From assembly GCA_023374045.1 (NCBI GenBank), contig CM041778.1, positions 100,194,839 through 100,258,838 of the forward strand: 64,000 nucleotides of DNA, given 5' to 3'. This stretch comes from Limonium bicolor (lineage: Eukaryota > Streptophyta > Magnoliopsida > Caryophyllales > Plumbaginaceae). The position numbers and the translations under genes are program-made. Positions within the stretch are counted from its first letter, which is position 1. Each line of letters opens with the position of its first letter. Positions 24,128 to 35,712 of the stretch are shown here, piece after piece. Under the pieces are notes generated by a model, which made no database searches, was not told the origin of the DNA, and was given only the letters and a program-made list of their open reading frames with translations.

Positions 24128-24832
24128 GTACATTTTATGGGAGTTATAATGGGAATAACTTCGCCGCATACATGTTCGATGTGGAGTTCGCTATCCCATG
24201 ATCTCTTTGAGTTTAGTCTCTTAGCTTTCTCTTTGAGTTTAATATGTCATTATGATACATATAAGTCTGTCATTCTGCTGCTGATCCAGTGCTGTTTTTA
24301 AGTGGTTTTGCTGCTGTTTTAGTGGTGAACCAATTGCTATTTTTAATCTCTGTCATTATGATACATATCTTGCTGATCCATTGTTGTAAACGGTTTTGCT
24401 GCTGCTAGTTTACTATACTTTTTCTACTGATTGCGTAGGGAGGAGGGCACACCGCACTGGAGTACAAACGAGGGAGCTTAGGCCATGATTAGTTGTTGGT
24501 GTTCGAGATGAAGACTTAACTAATAAATGTCACCCATTTTCCGGTCTTTTTTTTTTGTGAAAATTGTATATTTTTTCGACGCAAATATTGCGTCGTATAT
24601 CGATAATATCATTTGAGTGGAAAATGTCATTTACGACGTAAATTTCTGTTAGTTTAATATTCTTTTCGACGCAATTTTTTGTAGAAATTCTTAATTATTT
24701 GCGTTGACAATATTTTTTCAACGGTGTCAAACTCGACACTTTGATGTTGTGTTGATTCCTAATTTTTGACACAAATGTGTCGAAAATTGAGAATTTCTTG
24801 TGTTGAAACACATACATAATTTTGTAGTGTAA

Positions 24833-25574
24833 GACTAATCTCGGTGTGAGAGAAGAACTTCCTCAAGAGACAATATTGGAAGGAGAGTAAAGCACCACTG
24901 AAAGGAAAACTGCATTGTTGAATTGAATGGATGAAGAGAAAACGTAAATATGTCGAGAAAAAGAGGAAGGAGCTCGATAGAAGGAAGGAGAGGACGAAGG
25001 GGAGGAAAGATCTAGAGCAAAGAATTGAAAGCATGCAAAATCGATAAGGATTAACGATCAAAAGAAACTAATGATTTCATTCCCGCGGCTATAGAGGATT
25101 AGGAAAGGAAGAGACGCGGCCGCTACTGAGGAGATATCTTTGTATTAGGATCCACTAATCACTGCTACAACTTCCAAAACATCACATTTTAGAGAGGAAA
25201 CGCGAGAACACACGGTTTGACGAGGACGGAGACAAAGGGCATGAGAAAGCTGGGCAAGGCTCCCGCTTAAAGAAGTGCTATGTAAAATTGGAAAACATTT
25301 AAGAAACAACAAAAGATCTAGAATATCTTATACCGCGCGTAAACAGGAGAGTAATAATTATATTGACTATACATATACTCTTAACACCATATGTAAAATA
25401 AGGCCCAGAAGCGACAGGTGTCTCTCCTATCTATAGTTCTACACTATATCTAACATTTAATATTAGGAAATGGACATCATCATTTATTTATCTAGTATAC
25501 ATGTGTATAAATCTATAAGAAGCCACCCGACCCCTTGTGCGTATCAAGTGCGCGTGAAAATTTCATGCTATTAA
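24833..25574. other. Probable 5' part of the antisense LINE relic, then intergenic DNA
   Basis: 24833-25060 read on the minus strand is pyrimidine-rich with a short open frame (MIVNPYRFCMLSILCS...), like a LINE 5' leader; it joins 20498 once the CACTA element is removed. 25080-25574 shows no gene. Confidence 0.45.
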
Positions 25575-26155
25575 TTAGTTGGGGATTTGCTTGTAACGAG
25601 GCCTGGAAAATGAAGGCGTCGGATCATATCTTCCATAATCATTGGTATTCATCCTCAGCAACCTCTCGTGGATTGCTCTCTGGGATTGATCAGTCTCCAG
25701 TGATACTTCGTCCTGGAACTGGTTCACCTTGATCAATTCATAAAGTAAAGTGGTGATTATCAAATGGGAGAAGAAAGTCAAGTGAAGAGTTTTTTGGTCA
25801 TGAAAACTGTAGTATCAGAGTCTGAAGCATGAAACTGTACGCAAAAGATGACGATGACAACAGTTAGTTAACAGAGAGCCCTCACATGACTAGTCCCAGC
25901 GCTATGATCTTCATCTTCGTTTAAAGTCCATGCTGCCTCAAAGCTAGCCTGTCTACCTGCACAAAACCGACCAAACATAGACGAGATATAAAGTGATCGA
26001 TGTCAGTTATGTCTTTATAATTCAATCGAACCTCTTTTCTCCCTTCTTCTGACAGAGAGCTTTGAAATAAAGTATATACCTGCAAGTGCAGCTGAGATCA
26101 TGACAAGGAGAATAAGGATGAGGTACTCTATCTTCATAGTCACATGATTGCCCAT
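25575..26155 (-). CDS. CIF-like (Casparian strip integrity factor family) peptide precursor
   Basis: Three exons: 26155-26080, 25956-25886, 25727-25575. Introns are GT-AG (CAG|GTATAT...GTGCAG|, CAT|GTGAGG...ATCAAG|) and phases fit (1, then 0), giving a 99-residue precursor. Residues 1-25 are a signal peptide (MKIEYLILILLVMISAALA from the second Met, 26137, an alternative start). A variable acidic middle follows. The last 21 residues, DYGRYDPTPSF then SRPRYKQIPN, end exactly at the stop. This matches CIF1/CIF2 peptides: 21 residues, N-terminal Asp-Tyr (the Tyr is sulfated by TPST), a Pro-rich centre, and a basic-x-IPN end (known form ...PPFKLIPN). CIFs bind the GSO1/SGN3 and GSO2 receptor kinases and control apoplastic barriers. 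PPF to PRY and L to Q are divergent. No other family fits as well. Confidence 0.82.
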
Positions 26156-26226
26156 GCCAAAGGGAGAGAACTTAAATGATCACTACCATGAACTTAATTA
26201 GTCATTTTGATGGCTTAATCGGATGG

Positions 26227-26233
26227 ATATATA
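26227..26233 (-). promoter_or_regulatory. Probable TATA box of the CIF-like gene
   Basis: CTATATATCC on the minus strand, about 72 bp upstream of the ATG at 26155, a normal distance for a plant gene with a short leader. Confidence 0.5.
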
Positions 26234-26830
26234 GCTTCCATAATCCAATAACAAGGATGTCTTAAGTGGCTACTCTATCTACATAGCAAAAAGCAGATGG
26301 GATTTAATAAACCAGGCTATATGGAATAGTGGGCATTGTTAGAAATCAACTAATGGGGAACATATAGAATAGATTATTCCAAAGGTTGTGCTTTTTCCTT
26401 GTTAAATCGGCAAAATGAAAAGAGGGAGAGAGGCCAGCCTTGTTGTTCTCACGGTATATTGTAGATGATTAAGTTCTTGTGGCTTTTTTAATGCCGTGTT
26501 TTGCATAATTGATATCAAAAGTACTGAGTGAGTTAAAAAAAAATCAAAAGTGCTGAGATTTCGAAAATGTGCTTAAAAAGCTTAGAAGAGGCCCAGTACT
26601 ATCATACCGCATAATACCTACTACCGTATGAGACAAATATCAGTATTATTATTACTATTATACGACTTTGCTCGAAAGAAACACCACACCGCGACCACAT
26701 TCAGGTATTTATGGATGTAAAGCCATTTCACCCAGAAAATAAGATGAAGAATCGGTAAGGACTAATCAATAATAGGCAAATTCGATGGCACGGCTGTCCG
26801 CATGCACCATAGGGATGAGACGTTGATTTG
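26234..26830. other. Intergenic, no gene seen
   Basis: Upstream region of the CIF-like gene. No other feature recognised. Confidence 0.5.
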
Positions 26831-27925
26831 GCATCAGCTGCTGACTGGATTGTTTTGTTGACTGGACTGTTTTTTTTATATCAATTTTAAATGGTTGTAA
26901 CTTTTAATATATAAGTCTAAAATAAAAAAAATTATATCATTGTTCACCTAAATTCAAGCTCTTTAAAATAAGATCAGTCATGAATATGTTTTGATAACTT
27001 TTAAAAACAATTATTTTTATATGTATACGATGATACACTAAAATGATAATATAATTCATTAATTTTGTATTATGATTCATTAAAATTGATAGTATGATTT
27101 ATTATGTAATAAATGGTGATTAGATTACAAACTTCGGAACCGATTAAAAAACAGTACTGTTTTGTAGTGTATTATTATTGTTGTATGAATTATTTTAAAT
27201 CTTATATGATGAATCATATATTTTCATACATACCAAATATTATTTTGTGTTGTATTATTGTTTGAAATTTTTTTATATTTATATGTTTACGATGATACAC
27301 TAAAAATAAAGATATGATTCATTGATTTTGATATTATGATTCATTAAGATTGATATTATGATTCATTAACTAATAAGTGGTGAATTAGATAACAAATTTC
27401 GGAATCGATAAAAATCATTATTGTTTTTGTAGAATATTAATATTGTTGTATGGTGTATTTTAATTCTTATATGGTGAATCATATTTTTCGTACATACAAA
27501 GTATTATTTTATTTTGTATTATTGTGTAAAAAATTTTATTCTTATATGTTTGCGATGATACACTAAAATGAAGATATGATTCATTAATTTTGATATTATG
27601 ATTCATTAAAATTGATATTATGATACACTAAAAATAATGTTATGTTTTAACAATGATACACTAAAATGATTTTATGAATCATAAGTCTCGTTGATATATA
27701 TATGGATATATACAAGTAATTAATATAAATTTTTCAATTTTTTAAAACATATCCATGATTGGTCTTGTTTTGAAGAGCTTGAGTTTAGATGAACAATGGT
27801 GTAAAAATTTTCTATTTTGGATTTATATTTCAAGAATTACAACCATTTAAAGTTTGTTTATATTTTACTCTCACTTATTTACCATATAACCAGTCCAGTC
27901 AGCATGCTGACTGGACTGCACATGG
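26831..27925. mobile_element. Long inverted-repeat (foldback-like) element
   Basis: The left arm (26883-27000: TTAAATGGTTGTAAC..., TTCAAGCTCTTTAAAA) is the imperfect reverse complement of the right arm (27735-27853), over about 115 bp. Outside the arms, GACTGGACTG-like segments (26841-26870) pair with a palindromic GTCAGCATGCTGAC region (27890-27920). No coding. Exact ends and target duplication were not found, so Mutator-like versus foldback class is open. Confidence 0.7.
27029..27660. repeat. Tandem repeat of about 262 bp, 2.4 copies
   Basis: GATGATACACTAAAA recurs at 27029, 27291 and 27554, each followed by ATTCATTAATTTTG-type text and later by a TTCGGAA(C/T)CGAT segment in the first two copies. 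It forms the loop of the inverted-repeat element. Confidence 0.8.
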
Positions 27926-27984
27926 ATGGACTGCACAGACCATTGTGCAGGCAGTGTGCAGCTCGACGGTCTGTCAATAATATA

Positions 27985-28201
27985 CCCCTCTGTTCAACTC
28001 AATTTAGAAACTTGCACATTTATTAAGAAAAAAAGAAAAATGATCTATATACACCTATTTTTTACTTTTCTATTTACATAATAATTATTTTTGTCTTAAA
28101 TAGTAGGATTAAAAGGGAAAAAAATATGTCTAAAAACTAAAATGATATATATTTTTAAACAAGATTTACATTCTAAAACGATAAATATTATTGAATGGGG
28201 G
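27985..28201. mobile_element. Stowaway-like MITE
   Basis: TA target duplication on both sides (27983-27984, 28202-28203). Ends CCCCTCTGTTCAA and, reversed, CTCCCCCATTCAA. 217 bp, no coding. Confidence 0.55.
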
Positions 28202-28567
28202 AGTATTGTATTTGTAGGCTCTACCATCATTAATTAATCAACAAAAGTTGTTTCAACACTTCGATCATTCTTATTAGTGTATTGAATCAGGATAAGGCTA
28301 ACACTTAAAAAGAACCCAGTATTTGTTATTAGTTCTAAGCCTCCTTTCATTTATCAGGCTCGTACGTTATTTCAGGCATGTTCTCTCTTTAATAACTTGT
28401 GTACATACAAACCAGTATAAATACAATTTACTGCTGAGACCTTTGATAGGCTGGCAAATAATTAGAAATTGTATTCTATTATCTTACTATGGTATCAAAG
28501 CCTTGATCTCCGCCACACTCAGTTATGTTAACTACACAAAATATTCCAGTCACCGCAGACATCTCAT

Positions 28568-29744
28568 GGCGGAAACAATTCTAGGACGTCAAACGCCGCA
28601 AATTCCTCTTCATCTTCTCACGCTGTATTTCCCTAGTCGGTTCTTATAGCAACTAGAAATCTTATTAAGTTGACTCAAAACAACTTCAGCCTTTGGGAAA
28701 CAATCACAGTCTCATTCCTACGAGGTAATTATTTGTTCAAATTCCTTGATGGCACTCACCTTTTTCCTGAACCAAGATCAACTTCTAATGTTAGTGATTC
28801 ATATGTCCCTCATTGAACAACTTATAGTCACTGTTATGGGTTGTAAAACCTTGAGGCAGTTATGGGAGCTTTTACACAAAATATACACAGCACAATCAGC
28901 TGCACAGCTTGGTCATTACCATCTCCAGCTAGCGGGAATTACAAAAAGGAAGGATGAGTCTATATCATATTATTATAATAGAGCAAGAGGCCTTGTTCAT
29001 TCACTTGCTGGAGTTGGGCATGTGGTTTCAGACGGAGAATTTCAGACCTAGTTGCTAAGAGGCTTACCAACAGAATTTAACCCTATAGCTATAATAATCC
29101 TTTCATCCCATGATCAGCTGGCCCCCTTTGAGGCGCTAACTCATCTACTGCAATTTGAAGTCACCATTAACCAACAAGCACAACAACTTATTAGCATTGT
29201 TAATGTAAATGCTGCAACCATAGCAAACATTACCATTACTGGGAATAACCAACAAGCACAACAACTTATTAGCATTGTTAATGTAAATGCTGCAACCATA
29301 GCTAACGTTACCACTGCTGGGAATAAAAGAGGAACATTTAATAATAAAAGAATCAGAGGTAACTTTCACGGAAGAAACAACAGAGGAAGGGGAAGATTCA
29401 CCAATTATGGAAGAAACTCTAATGGTGGTTATGTCACTTTTTTCTCTAGTCAACCAGACACAAGAGTTTGGTGTCAAATCTGCTCTAAAAGAAGACATGA
29501 GGCTAAGGATTGTTTTCACAAATTCCATCACGATTACCTATCTTCTCCTCCCTCTTCATTTACAGTAAACAACACCACATATAACTCTCTCTATGGTAAT
29601 GCTGATTGGCTTCCAGATATTGCAGCTTCGCACCATTTTATTGGTGACTTTGCCCGTACAAGTGCAGATAATATTACCTTAGGTAACGGATCAGCCATGT
29701 TCTATCTCCCACCAAGGAACCGGTGCTCTCACTATTCACAATAG
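28568..29744 (+). pseudogene. copia gag relic with in-frame duplication
   Basis: Gag starts near MAETILGRQ (28568) and is broken by stops at about 28647 and 29049. Recognisable parts: LRQLWELLHKIYTAQSAAQ, ISYYYNRARGLVHSLAGVG, a knuckle CQICSKRRHEAKDC and a damaged protease start WLPDIAASHHF. A 78-bp (26-codon) in-frame tandem duplication spans 29171-29326 (NQQAQQLISIVNVNAATIAN twice). Confidence 0.85.
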
Positions 29745-29949
29745 AAACTTTAAGCAGTGGCATATATCTATCACAGTTCCTATTTTAATAAGTATTTACT
29801 TTCGGTGAATCGTTTATGCAAGGATAAAAATGTCTATTTTGAGTTTCTCCTTGAGTGCTTTATTTTAAAGGACCACAAAACTCAGCAGGTGCTTCTCCAA
29901 GGCCAGCTAGACATCACATTTACCTTTTCCCTACAACTTTAATCATGTT

Positions 29950-32605
29950 TTGCCACCTCAATATCACCTCAACAACCTAAGTGTCAAGGCTTCTCCGACA
30001 ATCTGGCATTGGCGCTTAGGCCATCATTCAAGTTCTACTACTATTTTGACTATGAACAAGTTTAATCTCCATGTAAATAAAGCTACACCCAGTTTTTCTC
30101 TACTTCTTGTCTTGGAAAACACATCCTCTACCACATGTTACTTCTTCTAGCAAATCTAAAGCTCCGTTTAAATTACTTTTTATGGATAAATATAAAGTAT
30201 CTTTCTTCAGCTGATGGTTACAGAAAAATTTTCTCCTCATTGTTGATACTTTTCAAAATACATGTGGCTTCTTGTTGCTTTGAAATCAGACATTAAATAG
30301 GTTTTGCATACTGTTTCACAATCTGGTTAGGAACTTCTTTATTACCTTCATCATATCTGTCCAAATAGATGGAGGGGGAGAATTTAAGGATCTTTCTGTT
30401 TTCTTTGGAAATGAAGGTATCAATCACATGTCTCACCCCAAAACAATACCGCTAAAAGCAAAAATATATTTGTTGTGTATAAGGGAATTACACTCATGGC
30501 TCAAGCCTCATTTCCTCTATAGTTTTGGTCCTATGCTTTCCGCACAACGGTTTATCTTATGAATCGTACTCCCACACCAATGTTACACCACAACTCTCCT
30601 TTTTGGATGTTGTTCAAAGCTACTTCCAACTATTCTTTTTAGAAGGTTTATGGATGTGCATGTTACCCAAACCTTAGGCCTTATAACATGTACAAGTTTT
30701 CTTTTCGAATCATCCAATCTTATTTCTTCTTCCTCACCGCATGCCACTCCTAACCCTAACCTCTCCAAAAACTCCTCAAACAAAATCCAGCCACTAACAT
30801 TGCTCTTATCTCCCTCCATCATCCTCTGCCATCATGTCCACACATACTGAATCCTCTCCCACACTAGTCTCTCCACCTATGAACAATCACCTCATGCTAA
30901 CCCGAGCTAAAACCAATACTTCCCGTCCTCATATTGGAACTGATGGAACCATACCCTACACTCTCCATCATAGTGTCATCTATAATATTCTAGAAAATCC
31001 AACTCTTAAGCAAGTCATACAACATCAAGAGTGGATCTTAGCTATGGACAATGAACTAAAAGCTCTTAATCAAACCCAAACACGGACCTTGGTTCTCTTC
31101 CATCCTACAATGCATGTACTTGGTGTCAAATGGTTTTTTTTTTTTGCACAAACAGGGACACAAATGACTCTACTTTCAAGAGAAAGGCATAGTTAGTAGA
31201 ACGGGGTTCCAATCAAACTCATGGTTTTGAGTATACCAAACACTTTCAATCTAGTAGTAAAGCAATCAACCATCATACTTGTTTTATCCCTTGCAGTCTC
31301 TCACAAATGGCCTATTCAACAACTTGATGTCCAAAATGATTTCTTGCACGGTGACCTACATGCGATTGTTTATACTCACCAACCTACTAGGTTTTCTAAT
31401 CCCAAATTTCCCAATCATGTTTGTTTGTTAAAATGATCTCTATATGGCCTCAAGCAATCTCCTTGTGCCTAGTATGCCAAACTAAGTCGGTTTAGGGTTC
31501 TCTATCTCTCAATCAAAGACCTCTCAATTTACTTTTACCCAAGGGAAGGTCATTGTTTATCTTTTGGTGTACGTTGATGATATCATCCTAACTGGCTTTA
31601 CTTCTCGTATGTTACAACAATATATCAAAACTTTTGCAGCCAACTTTCCCATTACTGACCTTATAACTCTTAAACACTTTCTTAGAGTTTCTGCAAATCG
31701 CACCAACTTTTTCCTACTTTTAGCTCAAACACAATACATCACATACTTGCTCTCTCGAGTGAACATGCATAATTTGAAAGTTGGTGCTACACCTATGTCC
31801 TCTACAATTTGTCTAGTGTCTAGATACCACTGATTCCGCAGTTTTCAAAGATCAAACATTATACATAAGCATGGTGGGAAGCTTTCAACATTTGTCATTT
31901 ACACGGCCAGGTCTATCTTTTGCAGTAAATAAAGTAAGTTAGTACACGCACTCACCGAAAGACGTCCACTGGCATGTCGTGAAGAGAATCCTTTGTTATT
32001 TGAACAACATGTGACACCTTGGACTCTTCTTTGCAACTACTTCTCTCCAGGCCAACTTGCAGTGATTACTGATGTGGATTGGGCCAGATCTGTTGTAGAT
32101 CGACGGTCCACCCAGTAGCGGACCCAGAACTTTTGTTTAGGGGGATAAAAAAAATATTTTGACACCATTGTTCTTTAATACATTATGTTATTTTATATTT
32201 GTCAAAAATTTATAAGAGCATTTTACAAATTTCCAAAAGTTTCGGGGGGGCCGGTGCCCCCCCCCCCAAAACCCCCCTTGCGTCCGCCACTAGGTCCACC
32301 GATGGTTATCTTGTGTTTCTTGGACCACATCTCATCTTCTGGAGCTCTTGCAAGTAATCCACCTTCTCCTAGTCAACAACAGAAGCTAAATACAAAGCTC
32401 TGGCGATGGGAACTACAAAAATTATTTGGATTCAACAGGTTCTCTTTGAATTGGGTCTACATCTTTGCAACCCTTCGCTTGTCTACTGTGACAACCTGGG
32501 CATAACCTTCTTGGTCGTAAATCCAGTTCTTCATAGTCGGGTTAAACATGTTTCCCTCGACTATCACTTTATTCGCGAAAGAGTAAAACAAATAGTTCTT
32601 TGAGG
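29950..32605 (+). pseudogene. copia integrase/RT/RNase H relic
   Basis: Scattered pol motifs: pre-integrase HWRLGHHSS (~30007), RT QQLDVQNDFLHGDLH (~31318) and YVDDIIL (~31572), RNase H-like CDNLGITFLVVNPVLHSRVKHV (~32488; shown in two parts: CDNLGITFLV, VNPVLHSRVKHV). Frames change often and much of the integrase is missing. The RNase H region is interrupted by a MITE. Confidence 0.85.
32113..32292. mobile_element. 180-bp hAT MITE inside the old copia element
   Basis: Ends CAGTAGCGGACCC and, reversed, TAGTGGCGGACGC. Perfect 8-bp duplication GGTCCACC (32105-32112, 32293-32300). Contains runs of seven G and nine or more C, unusual homopolymers. Confidence 0.9.
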
Positions 32606-33124
32606 ATCTCTCATCTTCCTTCTGGTGACCAGATTGCAGATCGCCTCACCAAACCCTTATCGACTTCCTTTTTTTCAGAAGATGCGGTCAAAGCTCCCGC
32701 TAGCAGGCTTAAACTCGAGGGGGTATTAGTGTATTGAGTCAGGACAAGTCCAACAGTTAAGAGAATCAAGTATTTGTTGTTAGTTCCAGGCCTTATCAGG
32801 CCCATACTTTGTTTCAGGTATGTTCTCTCTTTATTAAGCCTGTGTACATACAAACGAGTATAAATACAGTTCACTACTCAGATCTTCGATAGGCTGGCCA
32901 ATGATTAGAAACCCTAATCCATTATTTTGCTAATTCTCAATAATATTATAGTGCACAAGAGAGGTGTATTATTGTCAAGTGTATCTGTTCTTTGGAATTT
33001 GTAACTATATTCAACTAAATGATGTTAACAAGTATAGTTTGGCTCTTAGAGCATCTCCAGATGGTTGAATCCAAACCACTCTTTTTCACACACTCTTTTT
33101 TATGTTTTTTTTGAAGATATTGTG

Positions 33125-33620
33125 ATTCATCCATTCATAACAACAAACAGGTACCGCCAAGGTCTACATAGTAAACATCCAGAGCTGGGATGTAGTAGTA
33201 TGAACAACCACCATCCTCCAGCATAATCAAAATACTAATCCTATGAACAACTAACTCTTAAACTACCATTACAAGTAGTTATAGAGACAAATGATAGGCC
33301 CATGAATAGCCTAAACTTACAACCCAACCTAAACTTACGAAACAGATTAGAGTAACCCCCTACATTAACCCAAAAAGAAGCTTCCTTCCTGGACTTAGGC
33401 TTGCTTCGGCAAATCTCCCATCATCCTTTTCTGTTCTCTCATTCCCAACCTGTGAGAACTCCATCGATACTTACCCAGTTTCTTCTGCCAAACTTGATAA
33501 GAGATAAGCTTTTTAGACTTTGATTTCTTCCAAGCGCTCCACTTGATCGATCTAACCATTACTTTAGAAACAAGCTAAGGCTACCCATCTGAGTGTAAGC
33601 TCCAGAGCTATTTTGTGTGT
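33125..33620 (-). pseudogene. Possible LINE ORF1 3' relic
   Basis: On the minus strand an open segment reads RSIKWSAWKKSKSKKLISYQ, then basic residues (REQKRMMGDLPKQA), like the basic tail of a LINE ORF1 product; a T-run on the plus strand (~33106-33114) could be the poly-A end. No conserved domain is visible, so this is tentative. Confidence 0.4.
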
Positions 33621-35640
33621 TAAAAATCTAACCTGATGCACATTGACAGTGCTTGAGATCATTCTTGTAAGTGTCTGGTGGTGAAACTTAAATCTAACCA
33701 GCGATACCCTCTTCTGGTTAATATCACTTCCCTTCTCGTATTTGTCATCCTCAATTCTGCGTCTCCCTCTCTTCTTCCCTTTGTGGATCAGAACCCCCTA
33801 CACCTTAGTCTTCTTTTCATTTTCCTTTTTGATGTTACTATTTCACTGTTCAATTTTATGCTTTTCTTTGGATTCACCCGCCGTATGAATCGCCATCTGA
33901 ATATGTATATAGAAAACATATATGCAGCAGCATAGATGTCTTGACTGTATATCCAATTTCACCTGAAAATGTTCTTCTCCTCTGACAGTTAAAACATCCA
34001 GAAAAAAAGAAGCTTGTCTTGGTACGGACCAGTTTAAACAGTACGTCGGTGTCTTTGATCAACAACATAATGCCAGAGATGAATATTACTCGTTGCCCTA
34101 AAGACAGGGGTATAGAAGAGTACTTATGTGTTGATTGACGTGGGTCCAAATAAGAAAGATGGCAGAAGTGGACTCAATAATAATGGTTAAACACAAAACA
34201 CATCCCCCAACAAATACCACAATGAGAGGAAGGTAGTGGACAAGAAAGAAGCGCACTCAATAGTACCTTTTTGAAGGGAGGCTGGCTAGCCATAGCCAAG
34301 AAGGGGTCAAACTTATAGATGCTTTTATATAGTACTTTCCCCTTTATAAAGTGGTTTGTTCTCAATTCTCATCAGCTATCCCTTCATTTTGCTTCTGGGG
34401 TAGGCGTGGCATCTTTTGGATTTCTTTAGTGATGTTGTAATCTGTAGACCGGATTATTAGTGCTTTTGACATTGGATACCATTCATATTCTGTATATTCA
34501 TCAAACCATTATCCTTTGCCGCTTGGTAGCTAACATTGGATATCGTATCTTGTTCACTAATTATAAAAAACATAAATTTGCGTCATTCAGTTAACTTACT
34601 GGTGAAACTACACCATTAATCACTTCTTAATAAATAATCGAATAGCGGAATAAACACCCATACTTATTGGGTAATGAGTCTGTAAATAATCTTGGCTTAG
34701 AAACTTTATTATGTTGTATCATTATAATATTCCCCGTGGGAATAATTAATTGTTGTATTGTTTCTGTCTGTTGAGTAAAAAGTCCAAAGTATCAGCTTTG
34801 TTGCAAACTTTCTTCACAGCTAAAAGTGCAAAGTTAAGCCAGGTGTTTTCATCCGTAAGGTAACAAATGTTACACATTTGCTTTCTTGGGCTTTCCGCGT
34901 TTACTTTGATGGTTTGTTTACTGGGTTCTTTTTGTTACATTCCAGAGCCACTGATGATACACAAAAATACAGGTAAGCGTTTCATATTGCCGATAAAAAC
35001 ACGAGATCACAAGATGAATCGCGAAGCAACATGTAATCATTCATAGCCCAACTCCAACATAGTGAGCTTGACTATGAGGATAGAAAGATTAGACGGAGAA
35101 TATTAAATATTGTAAATGACTCTAAGTACTTTAATTTGTACTTTTGTATAAAAGTAATCAACCATTTCTCCTTTTTCATTCTCAATTAGAGGTGAGTATC
35201 CTAGCGATGAAAAGTCAGTTTAGATTCCTTTTTTCTCGACACAGAATTCAGATTGTTTTTGGCAATCAGTCAAATGAGACAATTTTATAGAAAAAAAGTG
35301 ATCATTCTTACAGTGTAGACAGTAATAGAGACATGATTGTTCTGAACAAGAAGACAGAAACCAGAGAGAACAGCTTGGCATCTTCAACGCTTTTAGCCCG
35401 AGCTCTAATTAAGATCTTGCAACATAAGGAGTGATTCAACAAACCACCGACTGTCATTTTGTGAATGCGAAGAGTATATAATTGACCTAAACTTTTAAAT
35501 CTATAGCACAAGCATCTTCGCTATCTGGTTCTTAATTACCTCCCAGAAGTTTAACGACTGGAGTTCTCTTTGATTTGAAGTTAAAAAGAGAAAAGAAAGC
35601 GATGACTACTACATTCGAAAACGCCAACATACAACAACAA
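33621..35640. other. Intergenic, no secure gene
   Basis: On the minus strand at about 34322-34332 a TATATAAAAG is followed by ATGGCTAGCCAGCC (34298, MASQPPFKK) and a GT, which resembles a first exon, but no convincing continuation was found. The rest is featureless. Confidence 0.4.
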
Positions 35641-35712
35641 ATCAGAGTGGCGTAGCGGAAGCGTGGTGGGCCCATAACCCACAGGTCGCAGGATCGAAAC
35701 CTGGCTCTTATA
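35641..35712 (+). tRNA. tRNA-iMet (CAT), imperfect copy
   Basis: Matches plant initiator tRNA-Met: ATCAGAGTGGCG start, anticodon stem GTGGG/CCCAC with loop CCCATAA (anticodon CAT), T-loop ATCGAAA. Two mismatches stand out: C3 opposite T in the acceptor stem (CTCTTAT instead of CTCTGAT) and G opposite G at the outer pair of the T-stem (GCAGG/CCTGG). A T7 run at about 35732-35738 could terminate Pol III. It is either a weak gene or a pseudogene. Confidence 0.8.

Larger units (their letters stand above)
20499..24829. mobile_element. CACTA (En/Spm) non-autonomous element carrying captured gene fragments
   Basis: 4331 bp from CACTACAAAAAAAGTTACC to ...TTTTGTAGTG with a 3-bp duplication TAA (20496-20498 and 24830-24832). 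Subterminal parts carry repeated GACGCAA/TTGCGTC-like motifs (24540-24800). No transposase recognised. It holds at least two host gene fragments (ferrochelatase at 22630-22730, RING gene at 23704-24127), which makes it a Pack-CACTA type element. Confidence 0.9.
28272..32932 (+). mobile_element. Old, degenerate Ty1/copia retrotransposon
   Basis: LTRs 28272-28499 (228 bp) and 32724-32932 (209 bp) begin TATTAGTGTATTGA and contain TATAAATACA; they differ by many substitutions and indels. Target duplication ATTCT at 28267-28271 and 32933-32937. Primer site TGGTATCAAAGCC follows the 5' LTR; CTCGAGGGGG precedes the 3' LTR. The interior is decayed copia gag-pol. It is much older than the copia element at 3713. 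Confidence 0.92.

Noticed and set aside
34174..34365. Minus-strand TATA box plus MASQPPFKK first exon
   Set aside because: Promoter-like text is good, but candidate downstream exons (near 33995 and 33905) give only about 22 residues before a stop, and no family match.
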